A stretch of DNA of 64,000 bases, taken from Spirometra erinaceieuropaei. Taxonomy: Eukaryota; Platyhelminthes; Cestoda; Diphyllobothriidea; Diphyllobothriidae. The notes beneath the pieces are model-generated. The model had not been told where the DNA came from, made no database searches, and saw nothing but the letters and a program-made list of their open reading frames with translations. The stretch is from positions 1,477,459 to 1,541,458 of the forward strand of contig CACRXP010000038.1 in the NCBI GenBank assembly GCA_902702965.1, read 5' to 3'. Every line of letters begins with the position of its first letter. Position 1 is the first letter of the stretch. The position numbers were made by a program, and so were the translations under genes. Shown here in pieces: positions 21,571 through 31,976 of the stretch.

Positions 21571-22077
21571 GCTCTCTGCTCTCTAATGCACCCGCCGCCT
21601 CTTCATGGCTGTCATCCAGCTACTGGTGGATTAAACGCGGTGGCTGACGCGCCTCGAGGGCCTACTTCTAAGGCTTGTCGCCACGTACATGCACGACAGT
21701 ATTTATGGACGTGTAAGGACTCCGCGCGGCCCAATAAATGCGTGTCGCGGGCCAATCTGACCACCGTTCCGGTCTAGTACATCCTGTTGTGGCGGCAAAT
21801 ATTTACGGTAGTACACAAGCCTTTTGTATGTTGAAGGTGAGGGACAATAAATATTCGATACATTGATAAAGCATCCGACCCACCTTAAAAAATGTCCGCG
21901 ACCTCGGTGGAGTTCGAACCTGCGGTAGCAGGCGCAAAGACAACACACCAACCGCCTGCACTGTTCGGTTGAATGGACTATGCAAATCTGCTAACACGCC
22001 TATAAAAATTGATAAATATTTGAATTGAATTATGCTGGAAGCCTACTTCACAAAATTTGCCCTTTAAATAATTTCAG

Positions 22078-22159
22078 ATTGCCGCTTCGCTTAACCGTCT
22101 GAACAGGCTCATGTGCAACATAATTGAGGAGCACAATGTTCTGAGGATTTCTTCGTTAG
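22078..22159 (+). CDS. Receptor guanylyl cyclase-like, cyclase domain helix exon
   Basis: This 82-base exon encodes IAASLNRLNRLMCNIIEEHN then VLRISSLG. It aligns with the class III cyclase helix (VVTLLNDLYTCFD) and the strand before the second metal site. The purine-selecting Glu of guanylyl cyclases, expected three residues before the glycine of the GDA motif, is Ser here. The donor is G|GTAAGT in phase 1. The exon is too short for most gene finders. Confidence 0.8.
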
Positions 22160-22849
22160 GTAAGTAGGAGGAGGAGGAAGCAACATCTTTTCACGGATAA
22201 AAAACCTGTGCTGGCAAAGCAAAACTATCAAGAATAAAGTGAATAATGCGGAACCTACAGGAGAAACAGTTGTCAATGCGGTCATCAGGTTTCGTATCCT
22301 CTTATCTAGCCGCAAACGCTCTTTGTTCTGACCTGTTTCGTATGACGCCCTCCCCAGTAGGTTGCTCAAATGTTTACGCACATTTTGTCTCAGTAAAATT
22401 GACGACTGAACTCCCCGATTTACTTGGTCTCGCGTTCTGTTTGCCAAACATTACTCCCAGTATGGTCGATAGCTTGTCATCGTCTGGCCTGATTTATCAT
22501 CTATCGTGTCGCATTTACTCCAGACCGTCCACACAACAACGCCCGTAGTGAACGACGATATCCACCGTGTGTTCCACAACAGGGCGGCATGGACCTGCAC
22601 CTTGATGTGTCGCCATATCTTCCATTTGTGGTATTTTATGGGTGAGCGGTCCGAATAATGCGCGTTGGGTCCTAATCTAGTTAGGAGTCGGCTACACTGT
22701 CCTGGTGTCCCAAGTGTAAGAGCAGTGTGGCCACTGGAAGTAAAGTGACCCGAAGGTGGATGCGGAAATCTTTAGTGGGAAAGAAGCCAGAGCTAAAACG
22801 GAAAACGACAACCTGATGTTTCGGTTTAGAGGAAAGGTTGGCTTTAGGG

Positions 22850-23140
22850 TTTGGGTAAGTGTCAGGCTGACCAGTGAGTTTAGGGTTGGGATTTGTGTTA
22901 AGTTTAAGAGTTCCGATTAGAGTTAGGGTTTGGGTTGCGGTTTATGTTTACGCTTAGCGTTAAGGTTGGTGTAGGGCTACGGTTGAGGTTAAGGTTAGGT
23001 TTAAACTTAAGGTTAGGGGTTGTGGTAGGTTTAGGTTTCGTATTAAGTTTAGGGTTAGCGTTGGGTTTATAATTACGTTAAGGACTAGGTTTACTTTTGA
23101 GGTTACGGTTAGGTTTATCGTTAAGTTTGGGGGTATTGCT
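22850..23140 (+). repeat. Degenerate TTAGGG-like tract
   Basis: About 290 bases of variant TTAGGG/TTAGGTT/TTTAGGGTT units lie on the + strand. The hexamer register is not maintained, so it is an old interstitial or satellite-like tract rather than a telomere. Confidence 0.75.
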
Positions 23141-23713
23141 GCTCCTCGCGACCTGTCAGCCAGATCTTTTTCGGGGTACTTAGGCTTCCTTCAGTCTCAT
23201 GGTAGATTTGTCCTTCATCAGGCTGCCTTTTTCGTTTCAGCCTCGGCTACTTTCCCACTCACGATTTCAGCATCCTCCTTCAGCTTAATTTATTTCCAAT
23301 GCCCACATTTCGCTTACCCTTGGAACCAGGACTGCATAATCGACCCTTGCCCTATTCTGTCCCACCTGTTGGTCCGGTACATCTCCCATGTGGCTCCGAT
23401 TCGGATATTTGATGACTCCAAAAAATATTGGTTATTCAACAAGATTGTTTGTTAGATTATTCAAACGCTGTCAACCCATTTTCGTAGCATTAAGATTTAA
23501 ATTGCGGTTTTTCTAACTGAGCTGTTAGAGTGTGTCTGACAGGGTTTTTTTAGTAAACACGATCACAGTTTGACTTAATTTACTTCACGCCGTATACAGA
23601 CGGAGAACCGAGATTACTGCAGTGTCTTCAGGGAAAAACTTAAGGTTCTTCAGCGGTTTGGCATTTTACCTGGTCCTTTCAGGTGCAGATAAATAAGTTT
23701 TTGAAAAGTCAGC

Positions 23714-24288
23714 TTGACAAACACGTGTTTTCGGTAACTCGTCATCAGGCCAAAACAGTTACATAGAAGTTGAAATTATGAGAAGTTACAGTGCCTATAA
23801 GTGATTCAGGGGCTATTAGCACTCATCGTTCCCACGTCACTCGCATGGCGGAGCGTTCTATGGCGTGGTCGGCGTGTCGTGGTCATTGGGTCAATGGGTG
23901 CTAGCTACGGCCGAGGCAGTGGCTATACGGCTAGCCAATCCAGTGCTATGCTCTCAGAAGACTCTGACAAAGGCGCTCTGTCTTCCGTGGCCAACGCCGA
24001 CCCCAACGTCGCTCCAACCTCCTGATGGCAGTGGTGTGTGCCCAACGTACCCGACGTACAAACATTACTCACAGCCTATGTCCCCTCTCTTCCTCGTCGC
24101 CTTGACCCAATGACCACGACACGCTGACCACACCATAGTTCGCCTCGTCCTGCGAGTGGCGTGGGAACGATGGGTGCTACTAGCCCCTGAATCACTTATA
24201 AGCACTGTAACTTCACATAATTTCAACTTCTATGTAACTGTCTTGGCCTGATGACGAGCTACCGAAAACACGTGTTCGCCAAATTGAC
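23714..24288. mobile_element. Foldback element with long inverted arms
   Basis: The left arm (about 23714-23905) and right arm (about 24100-24288) are inverted copies of ~190 bases: each has the outer palindrome AACACGTGTT, then CGGTA(A/G)CTCGTCATCAGGCC, then acataGAAGTTGAAATTATG. A ~190 bp centre has no recognised gene. Hammerhead-like cores sit at both outer ends. Confidence 0.8.
24243..24282 (+). ncRNA. Hammerhead-like motif at right end of foldback element
   Basis: Reads TTGGC, CTGATGA, nine bases, GAAA overlapping the palindrome AACACGTGTT, then C and GCCAA. Helix I (TTGGC/GCCAA) pairs perfectly over five bases, and helix III could form from the palindrome. Helix II (CGAGCTACC) pairs poorly, so activity is uncertain. 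A matching motif lies on the minus strand of the left arm (23715-23755), where helix I keeps pairing with a G-U. Confidence 0.45.
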
Positions 24289-25553
24289 GTTTCAATTGTA
24301 ACATGGGAATATTCGTTGAAATAAGTGTTTGTAAAATTTTTGAGAATACTCTTTAGGGTTAGTCCACTAGTTTTCGTGGTCCTAAAGTCAGGGCTTAGGC
24401 TTTTCATGGAGTTTAACAGGGTGGCCCTAACAACTTTGTTAAGTTTAGTCAGTTTCTTTGCCATAGGAACTGCCGATGAAAGTAATTCATAGCGAATGCT
24501 GTGAAATTGTCATAGCCGCTCGGGTTCAATCATGACTTGTTTCAATGAGAATTCGATCACACGGCACATGTCGTCCGGTAAGCATATGTACGTTCAGGCA
24601 AAGTTGGTTCAAGGAGGTACAAATTCAACCACGTGCGAGAACCCGTCGCACAAGGAACTCCATCTCTCGATCAGTCTCAGTAAGAGAAGCCATTTCTTAA
24701 TTAAGCTAGTTAACACCAGATTGATATAAGCCTTTCAAGTGACTGGTTGTTCATACACTTTCGTTAGCCCTAAATATAGAAATTCTACCAGAGCAGATAG
24801 AGACACTGATATAGACATTCTTGACTAGCTGGATTTCACTCTTTTTAAGCGGTTGAATAGGGCATGCCAATAAGCATATTATATATCTTTTAGGATAACA
24901 TGCGGCAATTCTTCCAAATGAGGCCAGTCAACGTCCCTGAAGCCACGCCACAACATAAAACCTAACTTCGTGTTCCCCACCGTTGCTAGATTGTCGATTG
25001 AATTTTCGAGACAGGTTTGATGACTCATTCCTAATATGGGCCCCTATGACACTCTCACGAACGCGAGATAGGAGCCCCATTTCTGGGAAAACCTGGTACA
25101 CTGCGCTGCTTGCGTTGAAGGGCTGTCAAGCTTTGTCAGTCGCCACGCCTGAATCTACTTTCGGTCGTCTTGACATTTCTTTGCCTCTGCAGTCTGGTGG
25201 GTGGGGGAGACGTTGAGAGCGCGTTAGATGCTGCGCAAGTCTGTTTCATTGTAAACTAATTCGCGCGCACGCCACTGGTGCCGAGTCCACTCGAGAGGCA
25301 CACAGTGGTTGTCGTCGCCAGTGAAGGTCGAACTGTTCAATTTCTGAACCAGTCAGGGGTGAGCTTAAAAATGCCTTATAGTGAATATCAAGTTCTGTTC
25401 TGTCCTTTCGAATGGGTCTTTTTGCTTAGATTTTTGGTAAGGATCTAGTGAAGGCCCCCAAGCATCTGCGGCCTACAAAGAATGCGTACTATGCGTGTTT
25501 AGGTGGGTCGGGCTTTATTCGATACTCTCCTAAACATGGTCGTTCATCGTAGA
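24289..25553. other. Intron sequence, nothing recognised
   Basis: No repeat family or coding signature was identified in this stretch. Confidence 0.35.
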
Positions 25554-26060
25554 CTTGTAGTGGTTAAGCGGTGAGCGTGTGTGCATTCTGAGCACTACAA
25601 CCACCTGGTCGAATCCCAGTGTTGAAAGGGAGAGACAAAAGGCACCAACATGAAGGGTTTTTTGTGCACAGAACCCGGACTTGTCCTCTCAGGCGACAGT
25701 GACCACTGGCGAAGCCAGGGCTGATGTTGACTGCGTCCAGTCATGCCTGAGAGTCCTTGAGGCAGTGGTGGCAGCCGCTTTTGTAGGCTCGTGGGCCAAG
25801 CTCAAGTGGTGTCCAATCAGCCTGTGTTGCATTTGCCGAGGGGTGGTGTCCCAGTGGCTTGTTCCGCTGTTTGCAGGGGGTGGCGCGTTCAAGTGGCCGC
25901 ATGGGCAGCTGCTACTGCGCGGACGCAGGTATGCCCGAGATGTTGGCTGTGTGACTTCAGGTCACCTCGTCTGGGACGGCTCGCTGCAAGGGATGAATGA
26001 CCTTGAGGCAGCGAGGTCTGGAACAATGACGCCAGACCGGTCATGATGTCTGGCTGCCAC
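25554..26060 (+). repeat. tRNA-headed repeat, direct copy 1
   Basis: The head gtagtggttaagcgg...GGTCGAATCCC (box B at 25607-25617) resembles a tRNA with an internal pol III promoter. A ~430 base GC-rich body follows. It is about 90% identical to 26782-27293 by eye. Confidence 0.7.
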
Positions 26061-26781
26061 AGCTCCCCGCCAGACACAGAACGAAGTGATGGTGTCGATC
26101 GTGAGGCAGGCGATGAAATGTGTGAAATTATCCGGTGCACATGCGGGTTTGAGAGCGTGTTTCGATGATGACAGGAGTAGCTCGGATCGCGTAAGATGGT
26201 GATGATGCGACCTATGCTGAGGTGCAGTTGAGGCATCAACCCTGGGTGTGCTAGCGTGGTCTCGTCAACGTGTGCCGGTGAGTCGGCCCGTTGGTACGAG
26301 ACAGAAGAACGTTTCGAACACTAGGAGTCCCAGTGAGTGCTGAGTCGGACGAATGCGTCAGTGAAATAGGTTCACTGTCATCCATACACAAAAAGTGGGA
26401 TAGAATGCAGTGTCGAAAGTGTGAAAGTTCATCGCTGTATATACGGTGGCATATTGAGTGTATGCAAGCAACTCACGAATGATGGTTTCGTCGGTAATGG
26501 GCGGAAGAATGTCTCGGAAAAAAGTGAGGCGTTCAGATGGCAACAAATTTGGAGGTCAGATATGCAGTGTTTGATTGAGGTTTGACGTGGACTTGTATGG
26601 CCGAGGTTTGTAAACAACTTCCATCTCGAATCGCGAGAGGGTAGCGCAAGTGCGTTTTCCTATCCATGGGCACGATGTGTGATACAGGAAAAACAGCTTG
26701 GCGAAGTCGAGTGGGAATTTTCGTGGCGGTTGAGTTCAGCCACGTCTGATGATTGCGCGTCGATCACGTCGGAGTCATCAA
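26061..26781. other. Spacer between the two direct repeats
   Basis: Nothing recognisable is present. It is not itself part of either repeat copy as far as I can see. Confidence 0.35.
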
Positions 26782-27293
26782 TTGTAGTTGTTAAGCGGCG
26801 AAAGTGTGTGCATTCTGAGCACTACAACCACCTGGTCGAATCCCAGTGTTGAAAGGGAGAGACAAAAGGCACCAGAATGAGGGATTTATTGTGTACAGAA
26901 CCCGGAGTTGTCCTCTCAGGCGGTAGTGGCCACTGGCGAAGCCAGCGCTGGTGTTGACTGCGTCCAGTCACGCCTGAGAGTCCCTGAGATAGTGGTGGCA
27001 GCCGCTTTTGTAGGCTCGTGGGCCAAGCTCAATTGGTGTCCAGTCAGCGTGTGTTGCATTTGCCGAGGGGTGGTATCCCAGTGGCTTGTTTTGCTGGTTG
27101 CAGGGGGTGGCGCGTTCAAGTGGCCGCATGAGCAGCTGCGACTGCGCGGACGCAGGTATGCCCGAGCTGTTGGTCGTGTGACTTCAAGTCAGCTCGTCTG
27201 GGACGGCTCGCTGCAAGGGGTGAATGACCTTGAGGCAGCGAGGTCTGGAACAATGACGACAGACCGGTCATGATGTCTGTCTGTTACAGACTC
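26782..27293 (+). repeat. tRNA-headed repeat, direct copy 2
   Basis: Same structure as copy 1: head from ttgtagttgttaagcgg, box B GGTCGAATCCC at 26834-26844, same body and same 3' end near accggtcatgatgtct. Confidence 0.7.
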
Positions 27294-28692
27294 ATGCACA
27301 TTTGATGGGGAGGCTATCATCTGACCTCCAGTTGCATAACCGTCCATGAACTTAGCTCAGAGAGTTGGGAAACGACGGCCGCTGTGCTTTACTCCTTTAC
27401 CGCGGATCGTGTCCTTCGCCTTTGCATTACCTGCCATAGGCTGTGTTGCGGCATCTAGGGAAGCATCGTGTCAATTGTCTTCGTTGCTATATTTTAGGGC
27501 ATTGTAAGTTTTGAGTCACACTTTGCAATACTTAACTCACTTTCCTTATTTTTGTCATTTAATATACCATCCCGATACCCCACCCCTAAAACCCCTATTA
27601 CCACCCTTCTCGTAATACAGGCGGTTATGTCTAGCTGGTGATACTTGGGGGCCTTCACTAGATCCTTACCAGATTTTGTATGCGGAATGATTGCATTTTC
27701 AGTATAGAGTAGAATCTACTTTTTACAAGCGGCATAAGGTCAGAGCTACAGGGGACCACGCGTTATAAATTTATCAGATTTGTCGTCATCGTTATCTTCG
27801 TAAGTGTTTCTCAACCTGGGAGTGTTGGGGACCCGGAGGCATGTTTTTCGCCCTTATTTCGCCATGTTCCAGCGACGGGTCGAGCGGAACCGAGGTTTGG
27901 TCCTGGGTTCAATTTGACACTAAGTCTGCAGCCAAGTTCTTTGATTAAAGCGCGCGAGCTCTGCCGGATGTGATTTGAACTATTCCGAGTAACGTGTCAG
28001 TCGTATTGACCAGTCTGGCCCGATTTCAGGACAGGATATGACCTCCGAATCGCAGAAGTGAGATTTCTGGGACGATAATTCCACAAAGAGAAAGAGCTGA
28101 ACAAAATAGATTTTGCCTGTTGTTGATGTTTCGTACTGCTTGGTCGGCTCACCAGTATCAAGCCGTATAAGGCAGAAAATCAACATGAATTTTAAATGAC
28201 TGGCAGAACTAGTCGGTCCGTCTCTGCTCGGCTTTCCCAACTTCGATGTGAACATCTTGTTCTAGTCTTCATGAATGGAGTGATTCCGGAAAGTCTTTAT
28301 GCCAGTTGATGGAGTCGAAATCTGTATATCGCACGTCAAACGTTAGTCGGTCTGTCCTTGACCCGCCCCAGCCGCAGATGATCTTTCCTTGGAGGCCGAC
28401 AGTATGTTTAACTTTCCCAGTGTGGGTTTCAAGCTGCGAGTCTGGGTCTAGCTGCCAAGTTGAAGATCCCCTGCGTGATTTTGTTTATTAACCGCTTTAA
28501 AAATGGGGGACCGATAGTGCTGTCTGAAATGTCAGCCACACAACAATTCTGTTCTCGTGAGCTCCTTCTCTCATTCAGAATATGAACATTCTATTTTTCA
28601 ATTCAACTCCGATATAGAGTCTTCACATGCAGTGGCATAAATAGGTCATTAGCGTCAGACTACTGCCAGTGTATCAACTTGCCAAACACCTA
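27294..28692. other. Intron sequence, nothing recognised
   Basis: No gene or known repeat was identified. Confidence 0.35.
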
Positions 28693-29627
28693 CAGTCTCC
28701 GACCGATCTCATGAAATTCGTTTGCGATTAGTAACGATTACTTAAGTAGGGCTGTAATATTGATTATATTGCGACATAATCCCGCGATATTTCAGACACG
28801 TTGGGGTGTTGGCTTTTGAACGCACTTTTTCTCGGCCGCCTGTGAAACTGCACCCGGTAAAAGAATGACCACTTATGTAGCATGCACTTCCTTTGTTGAT
28901 TCTCAATGTCCTCGAAAATTCGAATATATTTTGTAGGAAACCTCCATAGAAATATTATTTCCTACACTTAATTGGTAGCAAATCATGTCTCCTTCGAAGT
29001 ATATGCTTGAAGAAAGGTGTCTTCCAGTTTAAAAGAGGTTTTTCGATTCCCGAATAATTTTGAAGTCGATCTGTCGTTGCATTATCGTCTAGGTTTTTTG
29101 GTCTATAAGCGGTATATTTTCTATGTAAGAGAAAACATACATTCCTTTCTGTCATTAATAGAACATCGTGTGGGGCTGATAAAACGTTGTAATTGGTGCG
29201 GAGCATGTTGCATACTTAATGTGGAGCATTGTGAAACCGACAGATACGATGCTATTCGAATGGACATTGTGAGGTCTTAAATGATTTCACAAATAGAAAA
29301 CTTTTTTTTTAAACCGAAAGATACCATTTCTTCGAGTAAACAATTTGAAGAAGAGATTATTTGCCAGTAAATGAGCGTGAGAAAGGAATTTTCATGCATT
29401 TTTTCTGCAATATATTTTGGAGATCGAAGATGTATACACTTATGTGATAATTTTTTACTACGTGCGGTTTTTACAGGCGGCAGCAAAGAAGTGCATTCAA
29501 AAGTTAACATCACGACGGGATTATGCCGAGAAATAATCAATATTTTAGTCCCACTTGAGTAATCCCTCCCAACTGAAAAGACATTTTAAAATTTCAACTA
29601 ACATTTCATGGAACCACTCAGTGACTG
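28693..29627. mobile_element. Palindromic ~970 bp MITE, diverged full copy
   Basis: The left end is cagtctccgaccgatctcatg and the right end catttcatggaaccactcagtgactg; TA is on both sides (28691-28692 and 29628-29629). The interior follows the family with many substitutions. This is an older insertion than 4009-4980 or 49745-50708. Confidence 0.75.
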
Positions 29628-29806
29628 TAGCCTTTTCGCATGCCATAGTTTGCTGAACTAAATGCAGGGGAACACACCCCCCATCTTGGTGCACCCCCGA
29701 CCCCGTTAACAGGGCTCAGTACAGTTAGGGCAAAAAGTCCCTTGACTCTTATCCCCTGTATCCACTGCTGTATCCTACCACCTTGTTTATGCTCCCTTTT
29801 TTGAAG

Positions 29807-30008
29807 GAACGATTGTGATCATTGCGGGTAATCCCGAGAGCGGGGATGCTGCCAGGCAGGCACAAGCTGTGGCGGACTGTTCGTTGGACATTCGACAGTG
29901 TCTGCGCTGTTACGGAAAGGTGCCTCGAACAAGTCAGGAAACGGAGTTTGCGTTGGCTATCCACACCGGATCGTCTGTCACTGGACTCCTGCCTGGCGAC
30001 GCTCCACG
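29807..30008 (+). CDS. Receptor guanylyl cyclase-like, cyclase domain core exon
   Basis: This exon encodes GTIVIIAGNPESGDAARQAQ and on through FALAIHTGSSVTGLLPGDAP. It aligns with the cyclase core from GDAYMVVSGLP to the RxGIHSGPVxAGVVG strand. The second metal-binding Asp (GD) is Thr and one residue of the strand is missing. The exon ends in phase 2 at CCACG|GTAAAG and continues as PRF into the next exon, matching the family's MPRYCLFG. A SINE begins only about 30 bases past the donor. Confidence 0.84.
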
Positions 30009-30034
30009 GTAAAGGAATACTACCCTACCCCTAC

Positions 30035-30345
30035 CATTGTAAATTCCAGATCGAAAACCGACTAGGCAACGGGCTCGTGGCCCAGTGGTTAGAGGCGTGG
30101 ACTTCTGACTAACAGGTCGCGAGCTCGAGCTTCGGGTGTTCCACACTTCGGGGTTGGGTATGACTGGCTGACGACGGCTAATAAGCCAGAAATGGCCAGT
30201 CCAATCTCCCTTGTCTTTGCCGGTAATGCCATTCTACCTATGTCATGCGCCGCTGTGCGACTGTTGGTTGGGCTCTAGAGGGAGCCCGTAAGGCACAACG
30301 GAACGAGTGAGTTCCGTAAGAACGATCGGTGAGCGCCTCCCACCA
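30035..30345 (+). repeat. tRNA-derived SINE, near full-length copy
   Basis: Leader accattgtaaattccagatcg, then head with box A TGGCCCAGTGG (30078-30088), then the whole body through gccgctgtgcgac and gagttccgtaagaacgatcggtgagcgcc. It lies in the intron right after the cyclase core exon. Confidence 0.82.
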
Positions 30346-30889
30346 TTAAAAGACTACTTCTTGTGGAGTAGGTAATTGCCTGTGGGTAAAGGGTTGGAAT
30401 CACATCCCTACATTGCTGGTCGTTTTCTGTGTAGTTCTGGAGAGAAGTTTGGTTGTCCTGGCGACGGCTTTTTTTTGCACACATGTGACAGGGCCAAGCC
30501 ATCGTTTTTCTGCTCTCCTCCACCAAGCCTAGGTGATGCGTAGAAACCCAATTATATAAATTCAGACGTAATCGGACTAACAGAAAACGCTGCCGAAGAT
30601 TTTGAGGGAAGGTATGGGAGAAGTTTGATCAGCAAGCACGCGGTAACAGACGAGCTATGTAGGAAAAGAAATCCTGAAAACTGTAACCATTGATTCTCAT
30701 CGCCGTCAAACATTCATGTGTTAATAGACATTTTTCCTTAAAAAACGCCTAACTGGTCTCTGAACGACCATACAGCCGAGGCTTACAGTCAGTAAGTCAG
30801 ATTCGCCTTGCCAATCGAAACTTTTTTAAAGTCATATGAGTTGCGTATAGTCAAGTCCTGTACAAACCCCAACTCTAGGTCCAATAATT

Positions 30890-31067
30890 TGTAGTGACAT
30901 TTAAGTCCGTTTTGTTTTAATCAGTTACAATGCGCTTTGACACAACTTTTAAGAAGGCAAAGAACACACACGTGCTTTTTTACCTGCTGACGACTTTGTT
31001 CTTATTTAAAGTTGTGTCAAAGAGTGTTGTAACTGATTAAAACAAAACGGACTTAAATGTCACTACA
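30890..31067. mobile_element. 178 bp hairpin MITE
   Basis: Arms of about 60 bases, beginning tgtagtgacatttaagtccg and ending with its inverse cggacttaaatgtcactaca, are almost perfectly complementary around a ~60 base loop. ATT flanks both ends (30887-30889 and 31068-31070), a likely 3-base target duplication. The high arm identity suggests recent insertion. Confidence 0.85.
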
Positions 31068-31512
31068 ATTTCAAGGAAGGCAACCTGTGGCAAGATGGTT
31101 TTTGATATTGTTGCGGACGATTTTGTTAAAACCATTTATAAGCTGGGAGTGCCCTTCTAATTTGTGTGTATTGGGATGTGAACATGTTCTCCTCCGCTTA
31201 GTTCAACGAACTGTTGCGTGCGGAGCACATTGGGTAGTCGACAGCGGGAATTCGTACCCATTTTGAACTCTCTCCTCAAATACTGCGAACTACTTTCAGT
31301 TAAGTTGCTTGACACTCTGGTTTTCATACCAATCACTTTTTATGTTCCCATAATTCAAGTAAGGCAACATTTGCCACCATTTTTGTCTGTATTGCTTTGA
31401 ATTACTTTGTTAAAACCCTGTATGACCTAAGAACGCCATTTTCGACCGTATGATACGGGCTCCTTCCTGGAAATATGATACTGAAAGATGGTTAAATTTT
31501 GCTCATCTTCAG

Positions 31513-31654
31513 GTTCTGCCTATTGGGAGGTTTGGCAGACAGGGTACGTGATCTGCTTCATTTTTCGCCCCCAATGCATGTCATCGTTAGCGAAGCAGCT
31601 TTCAAGTTGATTGGAGAAGATCCGAATTTCCAAACCGAACCAATAGCCCAATCG
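31513..31654 (+). CDS. Receptor guanylyl cyclase-like, cyclase transition-state loop exon
   Basis: The exon encodes FCLLGGLADRVRDLLHFSPP then MHVIVSEAAFKLIGEDPNF, aligning with CLFGDTVNTASRMES and the following IHVSxxxxxLL. The transition-state Asn and Arg of active cyclases correspond to Asp in both positions, so both stabilising side chains are gone, while the surrounding fold residues (CLLG, hydrophobic strand, VIVSEAA helix) are kept. The phase-2 start matches the previous exon, and the phase-0 end at TCG|GTAAGT matches the last exon. Confidence 0.85.
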
Positions 31655-31820
31655 GTAAGTTCGTGTTCGAAAGTTGACTGTCTCTTTAGGGACGCCGTTT
31701 GCGATTGCAAAGTCTCGATCTTTCCTTTAAAAAATGAAAAGTGATTCAGGATCGCCAGATTGACATGTGCACTACTAGGCTGTCATTAACGACATACTAT
31801 AACTTCTACTCTACTTTCAG

Positions 31821-31976
31821 CCCCAATTCGGTTCAATACTCCACCTGACGGGTAAATCAAAGGCAAGTTTGCATCATTTCTCCCGAACTGCCTCACATTT
31901 AGTCTCTCCTGCTACTTGGTATGTAGTTATCGGAAATCATGATAACAGAACAATAGTTCGTCAGCCACTCATTTAA
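31821..31976 (+). CDS. Receptor guanylyl cyclase-like, last exon
   Basis: The exon follows acceptor ctactttcag, reads in phase 0 and ends at TAA (31974-31976). FGSILHLTGKSKASLHHFSR corresponds to the terminal cyclase strand where the family has a lysine-glycine-lysine-glycine turn before a threonine-tryptophan/phenylalanine. About 30 residues of unrelated tail follow. The exon is not in the supplied list because it has no start codon. The call rests on phase agreement plus the short terminal motif. Confidence 0.65.
   Translation, partial: PQFGSILHLTGKSKASLHHFSRTASHLVSPATWYVVIGNHDNRTIVRQPLI

Larger units (their letters stand above)
21010..22077 (+). other. Intron 5, probable GC-AG intron
   Basis: The donor reads GAG|GCAAGT and the acceptor aataatttcag. 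The intron carries an orphan Penelope-type terminal segment with a well-formed hammerhead-ribozyme motif on the minus strand (21524-21567). Nothing recognisable was seen at 21010-21480 or 21580-22070. Confidence 0.7.
22160..29806 (+). other. Intron 6 (7.6 kb)
   Basis: The donor is TAG|GTAAGT and the acceptor ccttttttgaag. The intron holds a TTAGGG-like tract (22850-23140), a foldback element with hammerhead-like ends (23714-24288), a tRNA-headed repeat in two direct copies (25554-26060 and 26782-27293) and a full palindromic MITE (28693-29627). Confidence 0.7.
2129..31976 (+). other. Gene span: receptor guanylyl cyclase-like (pseudo-cyclase), nine visible exons
   Basis: The exons are 2129-2286, 10764-10903, 12966-14974, 19397-19533, 20787-21009, 22078-22159, 29807-30008, 31513-31654 and 31821-31976. 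All eight junctions agree in reading phase (2,1,0,2,0,1,2,0), and the frame stays open to TAA at 31974. The domain order is that of single-pass natriuretic-peptide-type receptor guanylyl cyclases: ectodomain, membrane helix, kinase-homology domain, coiled coil, cyclase domain. About 1,080 residues are visible; the signal peptide and the start of the ectodomain are missing and probably lie left of the window. The substitutions that disable the cyclase domain are described exon by exon. No promoter was recognised. Confidence 0.8.

Noticed and set aside
22850..23140. TTAGGG-like tract as a telomere or chromosome end
   Set aside because: Units are highly variable, the tract is internal to a host intron, and similar short tracts occur elsewhere in the window.
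23205..23250. Inverted CTGATGAAGG near 23.2 kb as a hammerhead
   Set aside because: GAAA is not in the right place on that strand and flanking arms do not pair.
25681..27273. Two open frames of 121 codons in the paired repeats, about 83% identical as protein
   Set aside because: They begin at TTG, not ATG. Nearly all differences between the copies change the amino acid, which is what unselected DNA gives, and they lie inside a tRNA-headed repeat.
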